Below are positions 1 through 9,387 of a stretch of DNA of 64,000 nucleotides, in pieces. The position numbers and the translations under genes were made by a program. Under the pieces are notes generated by a model. That model was given only the letters and a program-made list of their open reading frames with translations. It was not told the origin of the DNA and did not search any database. The first letter of the stretch is position 1. Each line of letters starts with the position of its first letter. The DNA comes from DATLCF01 sp035526505 (lineage in GTDB: Bacteria; Patescibacteriota; Saccharimonadia; Saccharimonadales; UBA4665), in contig DATLCF010000002.1 of NCBI GenBank assembly GCA_035526505.1, forward strand, positions 186,001 to 250,000. Reading direction: 5' to 3'.

Positions 1-438
1 GTTCCCGGCGTTGACCCTGTGGGCACTTTTGTGGGCGGCCACGGCACCCGCGTGAACGCAGTTATGAGCGAAATTGGCGAGCAAGAAAAGATTGATATTA
101 TCGTATGGGCCGACGAAGCAGTTACCTACATTACCAATGCCCTAAGCCCTACCAAGGTAACCAAAGTGGTTATCGATGAAACTGCCAAAAAAGCCCGCGT
201 AGTGGTACCCGAAGACCAGCTAAGCATTGCTATTGGCAAGGGTGGCCAAAACGTACGCCTGGCCAGCAAACTGACAGGCTACGAGTTGGACATTGAATCC
301 GAAAAACCAGCCGAACCGGTTGAAGCCCCCAAAGAGGCCAAAATAGAAACCACCAGGCCGGCGGCGGTGCCCAAGCTTAAGAAAAAATCCGAGCTGGAAA
401 ACAGCCTGCTCGAAGCAATTGAAAAACACGGCGAATAG
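1..438 (+). CDS. nusA: Transcription factor NusA, C-terminal part (5' end outside window)
   Basis: NusA binds RNA polymerase and nascent RNA and acts in pausing, termination and antitermination. The frame is open from base 1, so only the tandem KH region is present. It shows the family hallmark [17 protein letters not shown] followed by the second KH motif with [13 protein letters not shown]. After the KH domains comes a Lys/Glu/Ala-rich tail of about 40 residues ending at the TAG, with no acidic repeat domain of the gammaproteobacterial kind. The gene downstream is clpC under its own CIRCE promoter, not ylxR or infB as in many bacteria. Confidence 0.95.
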   Translation, partial: VPGVDPVGTFVGGHGTRVNAVMSEIGEQEKIDIIVWADEAVTYITNALSPTKVTKVVIDETAKKARVVVPEDQLSIAIGKGGQNVRLASKLTGYELDIESEKPAEPVEAPKEAKIETTRPAAVPKLKKKSELENSLLEAIEKHGE

Positions 439-476
439 TCCGGATCACTGGCAATAAACCTGTTTAAGTGTGACAT

Positions 477-503
477 TTAGCACTCTTGACTGCTGAGTGC
501 CAA
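477..503 (+). promoter_or_regulatory. CIRCE operator upstream of clpC
   Basis: Inverted repeat TTAGCACTC-N9-GAGTGCCAA with one mismatch to a perfect palindrome. This is the binding site of the heat-shock repressor HrcA. It lies 66 bases before the clpC start. The 9-base spacer contains TTGACT, which also serves as the promoter -35 box, so a bound repressor would cover the -35 directly. hrcA itself is not in the window. Confidence 0.93.
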
Positions 504-515
504 AAACGGTATTAT
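486..515 (+). promoter_or_regulatory. clpC promoter (-35 inside CIRCE)
   Basis: TTGACT at 486-491 and TATTAT at 510-515 with an 18-base spacer. Predicted transcription start is near 522, giving a leader of about 47 bases. The Shine-Dalgarno GAAAGGTGG lies at about 551-559. Confidence 0.8.
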
Positions 516-568
516 GTGTGTTGACGCGCCTAAAAAGCGTTTTGAAAATCGAAAGGTGGATATAGCAA

Positions 569-3058
569 ATGATGCCAAACTCAGCAGATTTCCAAGATTT
601 TTTGAATCATCTTACTAACAATGCGCTGCAAAGCCTCAAGCACGCCGATGCTATTGCGCGCAGTTTTGGCAGCGCTTACGTAGGTACCGAGCATCTCATG
701 CTTGGGCTACTGGCCCAAGACACCAGCATGGGCGCCAAAATCTTGGAAGGTGCCGGCGTAACGCTGGACCGTGCCCGCATGGCTTTAAACCTGACACCCA
801 AAACCTTGGTATTAAACGCCGGCGCCAAGGGTCTGAGCGAAACTGCCAAGCTGACGCTGCGCATGGCCTATGACACGGCGCAAGATTACAGCCAGGATTT
901 TTGTGGCACCGAACACATTCTATACAGTATTCTGACACAAAAGAACGCCCGCGCCACCATTTTGTTACGCGACATGAATGTCGATGTCGACGCGCTCATG
1001 GGTGAACTGGAACAATTCCTGAATCGCCAGCAGTACGATGACGAGGGGGGCGAGGGTGGCAGCAACAATACTCGGACCCGTCCCAATCGCAAAGGCCGCA
1101 AAACCGCACTGGACTTTTTTGGCAGTGATATTACTGCCCAAGCCCGGGCTGGAAAATTAGACCCGGTTGTAGGGCGCGAGGCGCAAATTCGCCGCGTTAT
1201 CACCATCCTGAACCGCCGTACCAAAAACAACCCGGTACTTATTGGTGAACCGGGCGTGGGCAAGACCGCTATTGTAGAAGGTCTGGCGCAGCGCATAGTA
1301 ACCGAAGATGTGCCTGACAGCTTGTTAGATAAGCGCATTATTCTGCTAGATCTGGCGGGCATGATTGCCGGCACCAAATACCGCGGTGAGTTCGAAGAGC
1401 GGCTTAAAAAAGTTATGTCCGAGCTAGAAAGCGACCCCAAAACCATAGTGTTCATAGACGAAATGCACCTGATTGTGGGCGCTGGCGCCGCCGAAGGCGC
1501 CATGGATGCCGGTAATATCCTAAAACCCGCCCTGGCACGTGGCAAAATCCAGGTCATTGGCGCCACCACCACTGACGAATACACTAAGCACATCGAAAAA
1601 GACGCTGCGCTAGAGCGCCGTTTCCAGCCTGTGCAAGTACCCGAAACCACGGTATCCGAAACCCTGGCCATCCTAAAAGGCCTGCGCAAACACTACGAGG
1701 CCTTCCATAACGTAAAGGTTAGCGATGACGTATTGGACGACATTACTAATTTAGCAAAACGCTACATACAAGACCGCTTTATGCCCGACAAAGCCATTGA
1801 CCTGCTAGATGAAACCAGCGCCCACTTGCGCGTGGATAAGGGCAAAACCAGCCCGGAAGTACGCAAGCTGCAAAAAGAGCTCAAGCTGGTTAACACCCGC
1901 ATCGATGAAGCCGTGGACGCCGAAGACTACGAACGCGCCGCCCGCGAAAAACAGCGCGCCAGCCAAATTAACGAAGAGCTGGAAAAATTACAGGCGGCCG
2001 GCAAGCAGGCCAAGCGTATTGATGTCACCAGCGAGGATGTGGCCGACGTAGTAGCCCGTATGACCGGTATTCCAGTACGTAAAGTAATCCGTTCCGAAGC
2101 AAAATACTTGCTGAACCTGGAAAAAAACCTGGGTAAATACGTTATCGGGCAAAAAGAAGCCGTAGAAGTAGTATCACGTGCTGTACGCCGCAACCGCTCC
2201 GGCATTGCCAGTGCCAATCGCCCCATCGGATCGTTCATTTTCCTGGGGCCAACCGGCGTGGGCAAAACCGAACTAGGCCGTGTATTAGCCCGCGAATTCT
2301 TTGGCTCTGAGAGCGCACTTATTAAAATTGATATGTCCGAATTTGGCGAACACCACAACGTGTCACGCCTGGTGGGTGCCCCAGCCGGTTACGTGGGCTA
2401 CGACGATGGCGGCCAGCTAACAGACAAAATCCGCCGCCAACCCTACAGCTTGGTGCTGTTTGACGAAGTTGAAAAAGCACATCCGGACGTCTTCAACATG
2501 CTGCTGCAAATTTTAGAAGACGGCGCACTTACCGATGCCAAGGGCCGCAAAATTGACTTCACCAACACCATTGTTATTATGACCAGCAACGTAGGCGCCG
2601 AAAAGCTGCAAAAAGAGGCGTCCCTAGGCTTCCACGCTGTCCGCGCGGACGACATGAAGGATCTCGACGATCTGCATGCCGCCAACAAAGACAAGGTGCT
2701 GGACGATCTTAAAAAGACCATGCGCCCCGAGCTGCTCAACCGCATTGACAAAATGGTTGTGTTCCGTGCCCTTACCAAAAAAGATATTTACAAAATCATT
2801 GACCTGCAGATTAGCGAACTGCAAAAGCGCTTGCAAAAACACGGCCTGGGCCTGCAGCTAACCACAGCAGCTAAAAACTATCTGCTCGATAAAGGCTACG
2901 ATGCCCACAATGGTGTTCGCCCCCTCCGCCGCCTGATTCAAGATACTATTGAAGACCACGTAGCTACTGCCTTACTAGACGAAACCTATCAAAAGGGTGA
3001 TATTGTCACCGTAGGCACCAAAGCCAACGAGCTGAGTTACGGCACGGTCCGCGAGTAG
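569..3058 (+). CDS. clpC: ATP-dependent Clp protease ATPase subunit ClpC
   Basis: Hsp100 unfoldase that feeds substrates to ClpP. The 829 residues show the ClpN double repeat (about 15-150), a first AAA+ domain with Walker A GEPGVGKT at 226-233, a middle domain with a UVR-like coiled coil ([13 protein letters not shown]), and a second AAA+ domain with GPTGVGKT at 560-567 followed by the C-terminal D2 small domain. The middle domain identifies ClpC rather than ClpA or ClpB. Two ATGs are adjacent (569 and 572); either fits the ribosome binding site. The CIRCE site places it under HrcA control, like clpP at 22.3 kb. Confidence 0.97.
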   Translation: MMPNSADFQDFLNHLTNNALQSLKHADAIARSFGSAYVGTEHLMLGLLAQDTSMGAKILEGAGVTLDRARMALNLTPKTLVLNAGAKGLSETAKLTLRMAYDTAQDYSQDFCGTEHILYSILTQKNARATILLRDMNVDVDALMGELEQFLNRQQYDDEGGEGGSNNTRTRPNRKGRKTALDFFGSDITAQARAGKLDPVVGREAQIRRVITILNRRTKNNPVLIGEPGVGKTAIVEGLAQRIVTEDVPDSLLDKRIILLDLAGMIAGTKYRGEFEERLKKVMSELESDPKTIVFIDEMHLIVGAGAAEGAMDAGNILKPALARGKIQVIGATTTDEYTKHIEKDAALERRFQPVQVPETTVSETLAILKGLRKHYEAFHNVKVSDDVLDDITNLAKRYIQDRFMPDKAIDLLDETSAHLRVDKGKTSPEVRKLQKELKLVNTRIDEAVDAEDYERAAREKQRASQINEELEKLQAAGKQAKRIDVTSEDVADVVARMTGIPVRKVIRSEAKYLLNLEKNLGKYVIGQKEAVEVVSRAVRRNRSGIASANRPIGSFIFLGPTGVGKTELGRVLAREFFGSESALIKIDMSEFGEHHNVSRLVGAPAGYVGYDDGGQLTDKIRRQPYSLVLFDEVEKAHPDVFNMLLQILEDGALTDAKGRKIDFTNTIVIMTSNVGAEKLQKEASLGFHAVRADDMKDLDDLHAANKDKVLDDLKKTMRPELLNRIDKMVVFRALTKKDIYKIIDLQISELQKRLQKHGLGLQLTTAAKNYLLDKGYDAHNGVRPLRRLIQDTIEDHVATALLDETYQKGDIVTVGTKANELSYGTVRE

Positions 3059-3079
3059 CCAGACCTACCTTGCAACATA

Positions 3080-3085
3080 TATACT
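3080..3085 (+). promoter_or_regulatory. -10 box of a predicted leaderless transcript
   Basis: TATACT ends 6 bases before the ATG at 3092, so transcription should begin at or next to the start codon. There is no Shine-Dalgarno sequence and no clear -35 box. Confidence 0.6.
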
Positions 3086-3091
3086 AAAAGC

Positions 3092-4072
3092 ATGAAACCC
3101 CTGCGACGTATTATGCCGTATGGCATGCTTGTGGCTATATTAGCCGCCTGCGCGGTAGTGCTTATCCGCGGCCAACAAATTGCCGACTGGGTAGTGCTGC
3201 GCAATTACCAGGCACCGACGGCTATTGCCCAGCTGGCTGTCGACGATACCATGACATCATATGCCCAGCACTTCTTTTATATCAATCGCCCCAGTCTGGA
3301 AGGCAAAGCGGCTTTTAACAAACACTGCACCAATCAAACCGAGCAGGCAGTAGTACTGGGGTGCTACCGTGGCAATCGGCAGGGCATATATTTGTATGAC
3401 GTTACCGATACACGCTTGCAAGGCGTAGAACAGGTAACCGCAGCACACGAAATGCTACACCAAGCCTACGACCGGCTGAGCACCAAGGAACGCACGCATA
3501 TTGACAACCTGCTAAAAGATTATTTTCAGCACCAGCTAACCGACCAGGTGGTCAAAGACCAAATGGCTGCATATAAAAAGACCGAGCCAAACGATTTGGC
3601 AAACGAAATGCACTCTGTGTTCGGTACCGAAATTGCCACGCTGCCAGCCGAACTGGAGGCCTACTACCGGCAGTATTTTACCGACCGCAGCAAAATTATC
3701 ACCTATTACAGCGGCTATCAAGCTGAATTTACTCAGCGTCAACAGCAAGTTACCGCCTACGACCAGCAATTGGCCGTCCTGAAAAGCCAAATTGATGCCA
3801 AGGAAGCCAATTTAACCACTCGGCAGCAAGAGCTGCAACAAAAAAAGGATGAGCTGGACCGCTTGCGCAACAATGGCAGCTTCGATGCTTATAACGAGGG
3901 AGTGCCGACCTACAATAGTCTGGTCAGCGCCTATAACACCGAGATCGCTACTACCAAGGCATTAATCGCCCAGTATAACGCATTGGTCGACCAACGCAAC
4001 GCCATTGCTGTGCAGGAACAGCAGTTGCAACAAGCCCTGGACAGCCGCCTAGCGCCAGCCGCCAAACAATAG
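3092..4072 (+). CDS. Membrane-anchored putative zinc metallopeptidase with C-terminal coiled coil
   Basis: 326 residues. The N-terminus has a basic start and one hydrophobic segment (about 10-27, GMLVAILAACAVVLI) that should act as signal anchor, placing the rest outside. Residues 119-123 read HEMLH inside TAAHEMLHQAYDRL, the HExxH pattern of zincins, in a helical context. A long Gln/Lys-rich coiled coil follows (about 210-310). I do not recognise a named family; the peptidase role is inferred from the motif alone and the third metal ligand is not assigned. The gene stands alone between clpC and radA and has a leaderless-type promoter. Confidence 0.6.
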   Translation: MKPLRRIMPYGMLVAILAACAVVLIRGQQIADWVVLRNYQAPTAIAQLAVDDTMTSYAQHFFYINRPSLEGKAAFNKHCTNQTEQAVVLGCYRGNRQGIYLYDVTDTRLQGVEQVTAAHEMLHQAYDRLSTKERTHIDNLLKDYFQHQLTDQVVKDQMAAYKKTEPNDLANEMHSVFGTEIATLPAELEAYYRQYFTDRSKIITYYSGYQAEFTQRQQQVTAYDQQLAVLKSQIDAKEANLTTRQQELQQKKDELDRLRNNGSFDAYNEGVPTYNSLVSAYNTEIATTKALIAQYNALVDQRNAIAVQEQQLQQALDSRLAPAAKQ

Positions 4073-4164
4073 CCCTCGGCATTCCGCCGGGTCTGTCCTC
4101 GATCGGTGGATACCCAGGAATGTTCAGGAGTAATATAAGCATAAGATGATAGAATAGGTAGACA

Positions 4165-5517
4165 ATGGGGAAAAAGAGTGTGCGCTATGTATGTACCAAC
4201 TGCGGGGCAATTGCATCCAGCTGGGCAGGCAAGTGCCAACAATGCGGTGAATGGAACACATTACAAGAAGAGTTAGTCTTGGCCGGCAGCGTTACTGGCA
4301 AGAGCGGTCATACACTAAAGGCTTCGACGGTTGACACACTTATCGCGCGCGATCAAAAACGCTTAACCAGCGGCATGAACGACGTTGATGCCGTGTTGGG
4401 CGGCGGTATTGTAGCCGGCAGCGTTACCCTTATTGCCGGGCAACCTGGCATTGGCAAAAGCACTCTGCTGCTGCAGTTGGCGCACGCTATTTCGACAAAT
4501 CACAAAGTATTGTATGTAAGCGGCGAGGAATCCGGCCATCAAATTGGTTTACGGGCCGAACGCCTGGGTGTGCAGGCCAAGCATTTACAGTTAGCCACCA
4601 GCACCAGTGCCGATGATATCGCCGCCACCATTGCCACCAAGCAGTACGAATTGGTGGTGGTAGATTCAATTCAAACCGTTGCCGCCGAGGGTATCAGTTC
4701 GGCTGCCGGCAGCGTATCGCAAATTACCAACAGCACCCAGCTAATCTTGCAGGCAGCTAAACAAAGCGGCACCGCAGTGGTACTGGTAGGACATGTTACC
4801 AAAGAAGGCTCTATTGCCGGGCCAAAAGTTCTGGAGCATGTAGTAGATGTAGTTTTGCAACTAGAAGGGGACAGGTATGGCGGTTTTAAGGTACTGCGCG
4901 CTACCAAAAACCGTTTTGGCCCCACCACCGAGGCCGGTATTTTCGAAATGGACGAGCAAGGGCTTAAGCCGGTTCAAAACCCCTCGGCGGCTTTGCTGGC
5001 CGAACGGCAAATAAGCGACGGTTCTATCGTACTAGCTACATTGGAAGGTACTCGCCCCTTATTAGTCGAAGTACAAGCCCTGGTAAATAAGACGAGTTAC
5101 GGCTACCCAAAACGTGCGGCCAGCGGTATTGATCTCAACCGCGTTAACCTGTTGATAGCCATGCTGGAGCGCCGCACAAAATTGCAGCTGGCCGATCAGG
5201 ATATTTATGTTAATATCGTCGGAGGGATGCGTATTACTGAGCCTGCCGCAGACCTGGCCCTATGCATGGCTATCGGCTCGGCAGCCAAAGGCCTGCAGCT
5301 CAAAGCCAATGCCGTGGTGTTTGGCGAAGTAGGCTTAAGCGGCGAAGTACGGCACGTGCCATTTATTGAAAAACGCTTGGCAGAAGCTAAAAAATTAGGC
5401 TTCGACACAGCAATCGGTCCTATACAAAAGGCCGGCAAACAATCATCATTTTTGCACGGTGTACCAGATGTACGCACCGCCCTCAATCAATTCTTAGAAA
5501 AGGACATGTCAGCGTGA
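4165..5517 (+). CDS. radA: DNA repair protein RadA
   Basis: RecA-like ATPase that helps process recombination intermediates and drives branch migration. The 450 residues contain the N-terminal C4 zinc finger (C10, C13, C24, C27), Walker A GQPGIGKST from residue 92, the RadA signature KNRFG at 248-252, and a C-terminal Lon protease-like domain. Length and order match the family. The start is supported by a TAGAAT -10 box at 4150-4155, 9 bases before the ATG. Its stop overlaps the next gene by GTGA, so the two are probably translated together. Its intact zinc finger contrasts with the zinc-free proteins found elsewhere in this window. Confidence 0.97.
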   Translation: MGKKSVRYVCTNCGAIASSWAGKCQQCGEWNTLQEELVLAGSVTGKSGHTLKASTVDTLIARDQKRLTSGMNDVDAVLGGGIVAGSVTLIAGQPGIGKSTLLLQLAHAISTNHKVLYVSGEESGHQIGLRAERLGVQAKHLQLATSTSADDIAATIATKQYELVVVDSIQTVAAEGISSAAGSVSQITNSTQLILQAAKQSGTAVVLVGHVTKEGSIAGPKVLEHVVDVVLQLEGDRYGGFKVLRATKNRFGPTTEAGIFEMDEQGLKPVQNPSAALLAERQISDGSIVLATLEGTRPLLVEVQALVNKTSYGYPKRAASGIDLNRVNLLIAMLERRTKLQLADQDIYVNIVGGMRITEPAADLALCMAIGSAAKGLQLKANAVVFGEVGLSGEVRHVPFIEKRLAEAKKLGFDTAIGPIQKAGKQSSFLHGVPDVRTALNQFLEKDMSA

Positions 5518-6347
5518 CAGATGTTATTCAGATTATTCTGCTTATTTTCATCGCCTGGTTTATAGTGGAACAAAAAACAAATGGCTTAAGCAAACTTATG
5601 GGCCGCGAGCGCAAACTAATATTAGACAGCTGCGCACTTATTGATGGCCGGATTGTAGAGATCGTAAACAGCGGCTTTTTGGCTGACGAGCTGATCATCC
5701 CCCAATTTATCCTGAACGAATTGCAAATGCTGGCCGACGGTAATGATTCGCATAAGCGCGAACGCGCCCGCTTTGGCCTGGATATCGCCCATCAGTTGCA
5801 AGACGCCGCGCCCATGCGTGTGGTTATTGACCGGAGCGTATTGCAAGAGGCAAATGTTATCGACGATAAGCTGGTGCTGCTGGCTAAAAAGCTACGCGCC
5901 CAGCTGTATACCACCGACTATAACTTGGCTAAAGTGGCAGCCGTAGAAGGCATTCGCGTGCTTAACGTGAATGAGCTGGCCCAAAATCTGCGGCCTATCA
6001 CACTGCCGGGCGAAACACTTAAAATAAAAATCTTGCAAAAGGGCAGCAACCGCGATCAAGGGGTGGGTTACCTGGATGACGGAACTATGATTGTAGTGGA
6101 CGGTGGTGCCCGTTTTGTAGGCCAGAGTATGCCGGTAACTGTCACGCGTATGCATCAAACCGTAGCAGGCAAAATGGTATTTGGACAAATAAAAGAGCAG
6201 GCAATTACGCAGCGCACGGCCGAGGCAAAGGCCACACAACCAAGCCCACCTACAGCGCCCCCCGCGCGTATCCGGCTGCATTCACGCTTAACCAAGCCAA
6301 TGCAAAAAGCCCGTCATGCCTTGCACGCTAAACGCGCCGTCTGGTAA
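5514..6347 (+). CDS. PIN-TRAM domain protein (YacL-like membrane-anchored ribonuclease family)
   Basis: 277 residues from a GTG start overlapping the radA stop. A single hydrophobic helix (about 4-18) precedes a PIN nuclease domain, with the acidic pair D38 and D44 in LDSCALIDGRI and further acidic positions near VIDDKLV and TTDYNLAKVA, as expected for a metal-dependent RNase. A TRAM RNA-binding domain follows (about 165-225). This matches the YacL/PilT-N family found next to radA in Firmicutes and Actinobacteria. The Pro/Arg-rich tail after about 240 is not part of either domain. The substrate is unknown. Confidence 0.88.
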   Translation: MTDVIQIILLIFIAWFIVEQKTNGLSKLMGRERKLILDSCALIDGRIVEIVNSGFLADELIIPQFILNELQMLADGNDSHKRERARFGLDIAHQLQDAAPMRVVIDRSVLQEANVIDDKLVLLAKKLRAQLYTTDYNLAKVAAVEGIRVLNVNELAQNLRPITLPGETLKIKILQKGSNRDQGVGYLDDGTMIVVDGGARFVGQSMPVTVTRMHQTVAGKMVFGQIKEQAITQRTAEAKATQPSPPTAPPARIRLHSRLTKPMQKARHALHAKRAVW

Positions 6348-6372
6348 CCCTACCTAGTTACTGGTGAACTAT

Positions 6373-6411
6373 AAAAAAGAGGCCGCAGGATGATCTGTAG
6401 GCCTCTTTTTT
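6373..6411. terminator. Bidirectional intrinsic terminator
   Basis: Perfect 12-bp stem AAAAAAGAGGCC / GGCCTCTTTTTT with a 15-base loop. The flanking A and T runs make it functional on both strands. It sits between convergent genes: the PIN-TRAM gene on plus and the penicillin-binding protein on minus. Confidence 0.9.
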
Positions 6412-6448
6412 ATTGCAACGGTTCTGTGTGGTCACGGAATCTGTCTCT

Positions 6449-9247
6449 TCAGCCACCGCCAAAGGTAACCGACTTTTCGTCTGATCCGCTATAGAGCACG
6501 CTGTCTACTACTTGGGCGCCAACCGAGGCACTGCCGGCAGCTGCCGGCGTATAGGTAAAGGTATACGTCCAGGTGCTGCTTCCTTCGGGGATATTCACGC
6601 TTTGTACGCTCTGGCCATTAACTAACAGCGCTACGCTTCCTGCTGGTGCGGTTTTGTAGCTGCCACCAGCTAGGGCATGCGTCCCTTGGGTAACAGTTAC
6701 AGTAAATTGACAAGTGACGGTCGTGCTGCAGGTAGTGCTTTGCGGCGTGACAGTAATAGAGGGCTTGGTGTCGCTACAGTTGTGCACATCGTCGTTGCCA
6801 CTGCTCGATCCGGCACCCGATCTGGCCCCTACGTATATATCAGCCGAGAAGATGCTGGCGTTGGAGTTACCCTCGCTCTTTTTGGCAAGTTCAGGCGTAC
6901 AGGAGGTAGCGACTTTGTTAGACACAAGATCAAGCGTCTGTGAACTGCTGCTGGCTTTGGGCTGTACATACCACGACGGGTAAATGTCGTTACTGGGGCT
7001 AGGAATAACCTCGCCCAATCTGGATATTTTAGAGCGCATAACATATGCCGGTTGGGTTTTGATGCTGCTGGGCGCCGTCCAGTTAACCGGTGTGGTGTTT
7101 AGGCTGTCCAGTGCGGCATATTGCCACCCCTTAACGATCGGCTCGGTCATAGTTTCCATAGCGCCGGTCATTGCCTTTTGGCGGCTGTGGTAACCAACCC
7201 ATACGCCAGCCGTATACTGGGTACTCATACTCATCATCCAACCATCCTTGGCATCATTAGTGGTACCGGTTTTGAAGCCTATCTTCCAGCCCTTGTAGCG
7301 GTGCGCTTTGTAGCTGGCAGGCAAATAACTGGCGTTAGGGTCAGATAGTATATCGGTTATGATATAGGCCGAATCGGCTCGCACTACCTGCTTGCCCACA
7401 GGTTGTTTCCATTGATCTATGGTTTTGCCATTAGAATCGGATATCTTCAGAATGTATGTTTGCGGGATATAAGACCCCAGGCGCGAAATGGTTGCAAAGC
7501 CGTTCACATGTTCGTCCAAGTGCAGATAGGCGCCATCGCCAATGGCCGAGGAGCCGTAACACGGCCCGGCAACCGTCAACGTTTCATCGGTCGGGTAACA
7601 TTTGTAGCCGCTCTTAAGCCCCAGGGATTCGGCAGTAGCGATAACTTTGTTAACGCCCACGGTCAGCATAGCCTTTACAGCCGGCACGTTTCGAGAGCCA
7701 CCTAACGCATACCGTACCGTAACTGGGCCGGGGAAGTTGAAGTCGTAGTCCCACAAACAGTTAGCCTTTTTATCTGTCTTAGGGCTATTTTTATTTGTAC
7801 AGGGGTAGCCGGGAATAGGCGCTTGCGTATCGTACAGCACCGAACCTGCACCGGTGTTGGTAGTGTTTTCTATAAGCGATATATAATCGTAGGGTTTAAA
7901 GCTGGATCCTGGTGGCAGCTGCTGCTGGGCAAAGTTGATCTCGTGCCCATCATTGGGATCGGTGCTAAAGAAGTTTGCGCCGCCCACCAGCGCCACCATT
8001 TGTCCGGTTTTGACATCTTCGGCGGCAAAGGCGGCTGTGTCGCCACCCTGGCGACGCACTTGTATCAAACCCTTTTGCACTTGGGTGTCGGCAACGTTTT
8101 GCAGGTCCATATTAAGTGTAGTAATTACTTTCCAACCGCCGCGCTTGACAGTGTTAGAACCATATTTCTTCTCTAATTCCCCCTTAGCGGCCAGCACAAA
8201 GTAGGGTGCCTTAATACCCTGGTACTTGGGCTGCAAGGGGTGCACCTGTGCCACGACATCGATAGCCTTAGCTTCCTCGGCCTGTTGCTTGGTAACCATT
8301 TTTTGCGATACCATCTGGTCCAAAATATAGTGTTGCCGCCCCACCAAGGCATCTTTGTCAAAATACGAACTATAGGGCGAATATACATTAGGGCTCTTGG
8401 GGATGGCTGCCAACATAGAGGCCTGGGCCAGGGTCAGGTCCTTGGCATTACTATTAAAGTAATCGCGCGCCGCGGTTTCGATACCATATTCCACACCTCC
8501 GTAGGGCGCAATATTTAGATAACCGGTTAAAATATCCTGCTTGGAATATTCGCGTTCCAGGTCTACTGCCAAAATAATTTCTTTAACCTTGCGTGTTACC
8601 GAACGGTCGGCGGTCCAATTTTGGTTCAGCTTGACCAGCTGCTGGGTAATGGTTGACCCACCCTGTACACCGCCCCCACTATTAAAGACGTCGTTTATGC
8701 CGGCGCGCAAAATACCGCGCACATCAAAGGCGCCATGCTTGTAAAAATCTTTATCCTCAATGGCAATGGTGGCATTTTTGGCATAGTCCGAAATATTCTC
8801 GCCCTTAACCTGAATACGCTTAACAGCATCGTAATCTTGCCACAATACCGTCTGGCCGGTACGGTCGTAATAGGTAATACTACCGCCCAGTTTATCCCCG
8901 GAAATATCTTTAATATTAGGTAAATCCTTGCGGAAGTAAGCAAACAAGCCCACTAGCAGTACAAAGCCGACCACAATAGCGATACCGGTAAGCTTTAACG
9001 CCATAATGGCGCCATCGCGGCTAAACCAATAGCGAATAACCCGCTTGGGGTGCAGGCGATACAACATACGCTTCCAGCGATTTTTGGGCAGGCTACTGAG
9101 CGCAACGGCCCGGCGACGTGCTTTGGCATCGCGGCTAGCGCGAATACGCTCGCCTATGGAGCGGTTCAGTTTAATAGTATTACCGCTTTTGGTGGTAAAC
9201 GTATTTTTGCTGCGCCGTTTCCGGCCCGAGCCTTTTTGTGGATTCAC
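6449..9247 (-). CDS. Class A penicillin-binding protein (bifunctional transglycosylase/transpeptidase)
   Basis: 932 residues that polymerise and cross-link peptidoglycan outside the membrane. A basic cytoplasmic tail of about 80 residues precedes one membrane helix. The GT51 glycosyltransferase follows with EDKDFYKHGAFD near 165 and GGSTITQQ. The transpeptidase has SxxK as SSFK near 447, SRN near 517 and KTGT near 658. The C-terminal 130 residues are Ser/Thr-rich and end in a beta-sandwich-like repeat with two CSTTVTC-type cysteines, probably a wall-facing accessory domain. The start is a GTG with GGGAG upstream; a TATAAT -10 box lies at 9292-9287 on the minus strand. Confidence 0.95.
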   Translation of the reverse strand: MNPQKGSGRKRRSKNTFTTKSGNTIKLNRSIGERIRASRDAKARRRAVALSSLPKNRWKRMLYRLHPKRVIRYWFSRDGAIMALKLTGIAIVVGFVLLVGLFAYFRKDLPNIKDISGDKLGGSITYYDRTGQTVLWQDYDAVKRIQVKGENISDYAKNATIAIEDKDFYKHGAFDVRGILRAGINDVFNSGGGVQGGSTITQQLVKLNQNWTADRSVTRKVKEIILAVDLEREYSKQDILTGYLNIAPYGGVEYGIETAARDYFNSNAKDLTLAQASMLAAIPKSPNVYSPYSSYFDKDALVGRQHYILDQMVSQKMVTKQQAEEAKAIDVVAQVHPLQPKYQGIKAPYFVLAAKGELEKKYGSNTVKRGGWKVITTLNMDLQNVADTQVQKGLIQVRRQGGDTAAFAAEDVKTGQMVALVGGANFFSTDPNDGHEINFAQQQLPPGSSFKPYDYISLIENTTNTGAGSVLYDTQAPIPGYPCTNKNSPKTDKKANCLWDYDFNFPGPVTVRYALGGSRNVPAVKAMLTVGVNKVIATAESLGLKSGYKCYPTDETLTVAGPCYGSSAIGDGAYLHLDEHVNGFATISRLGSYIPQTYILKISDSNGKTIDQWKQPVGKQVVRADSAYIITDILSDPNASYLPASYKAHRYKGWKIGFKTGTTNDAKDGWMMSMSTQYTAGVWVGYHSRQKAMTGAMETMTEPIVKGWQYAALDSLNTTPVNWTAPSSIKTQPAYVMRSKISRLGEVIPSPSNDIYPSWYVQPKASSSSQTLDLVSNKVATSCTPELAKKSEGNSNASIFSADIYVGARSGAGSSSGNDDVHNCSDTKPSITVTPQSTTCSTTVTCQFTVTVTQGTHALAGGSYKTAPAGSVALLVNGQSVQSVNIPEGSSTWTYTFTYTPAAAGSASVGAQVVDSVLYSGSDEKSVTFGGG

Positions 9248-9355
9248 CGCTATTGTTACTCCCTTTGGGTATAGATAACTGGCGTTATTATAGCAAACCT
9301 ACTCGTTAGGCAAGCAAGCACAATATATCTATTTCAGCCGCCTTCCAGATTGCGG

Positions 9356-9361
9356 TATACT
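9356..9361 (+). promoter_or_regulatory. -10 box of tyrS
   Basis: TATACT, 26 bases before the tyrS ATG, with an AGGAG ribosome binding site at 9371-9375 between them. The -35 is weak. Confidence 0.55.
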
Positions 9362-9387
9362 TTTTATGAACAGGAGCATACAAAGAT

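Noticed and set aside
886..1689. Long minus-strand open frame of 267 codons inside clpC
   Set aside because: It is the complement of conserved clpC codons, has no ribosome binding site, and its translation (Ser/Arg-rich) has no recognisable features.
7403..8518. Plus-strand frames of 60-117 codons inside the penicillin-binding protein gene
   Set aside because: They are complements of conserved transpeptidase and glycosyltransferase codons on the minus strand.
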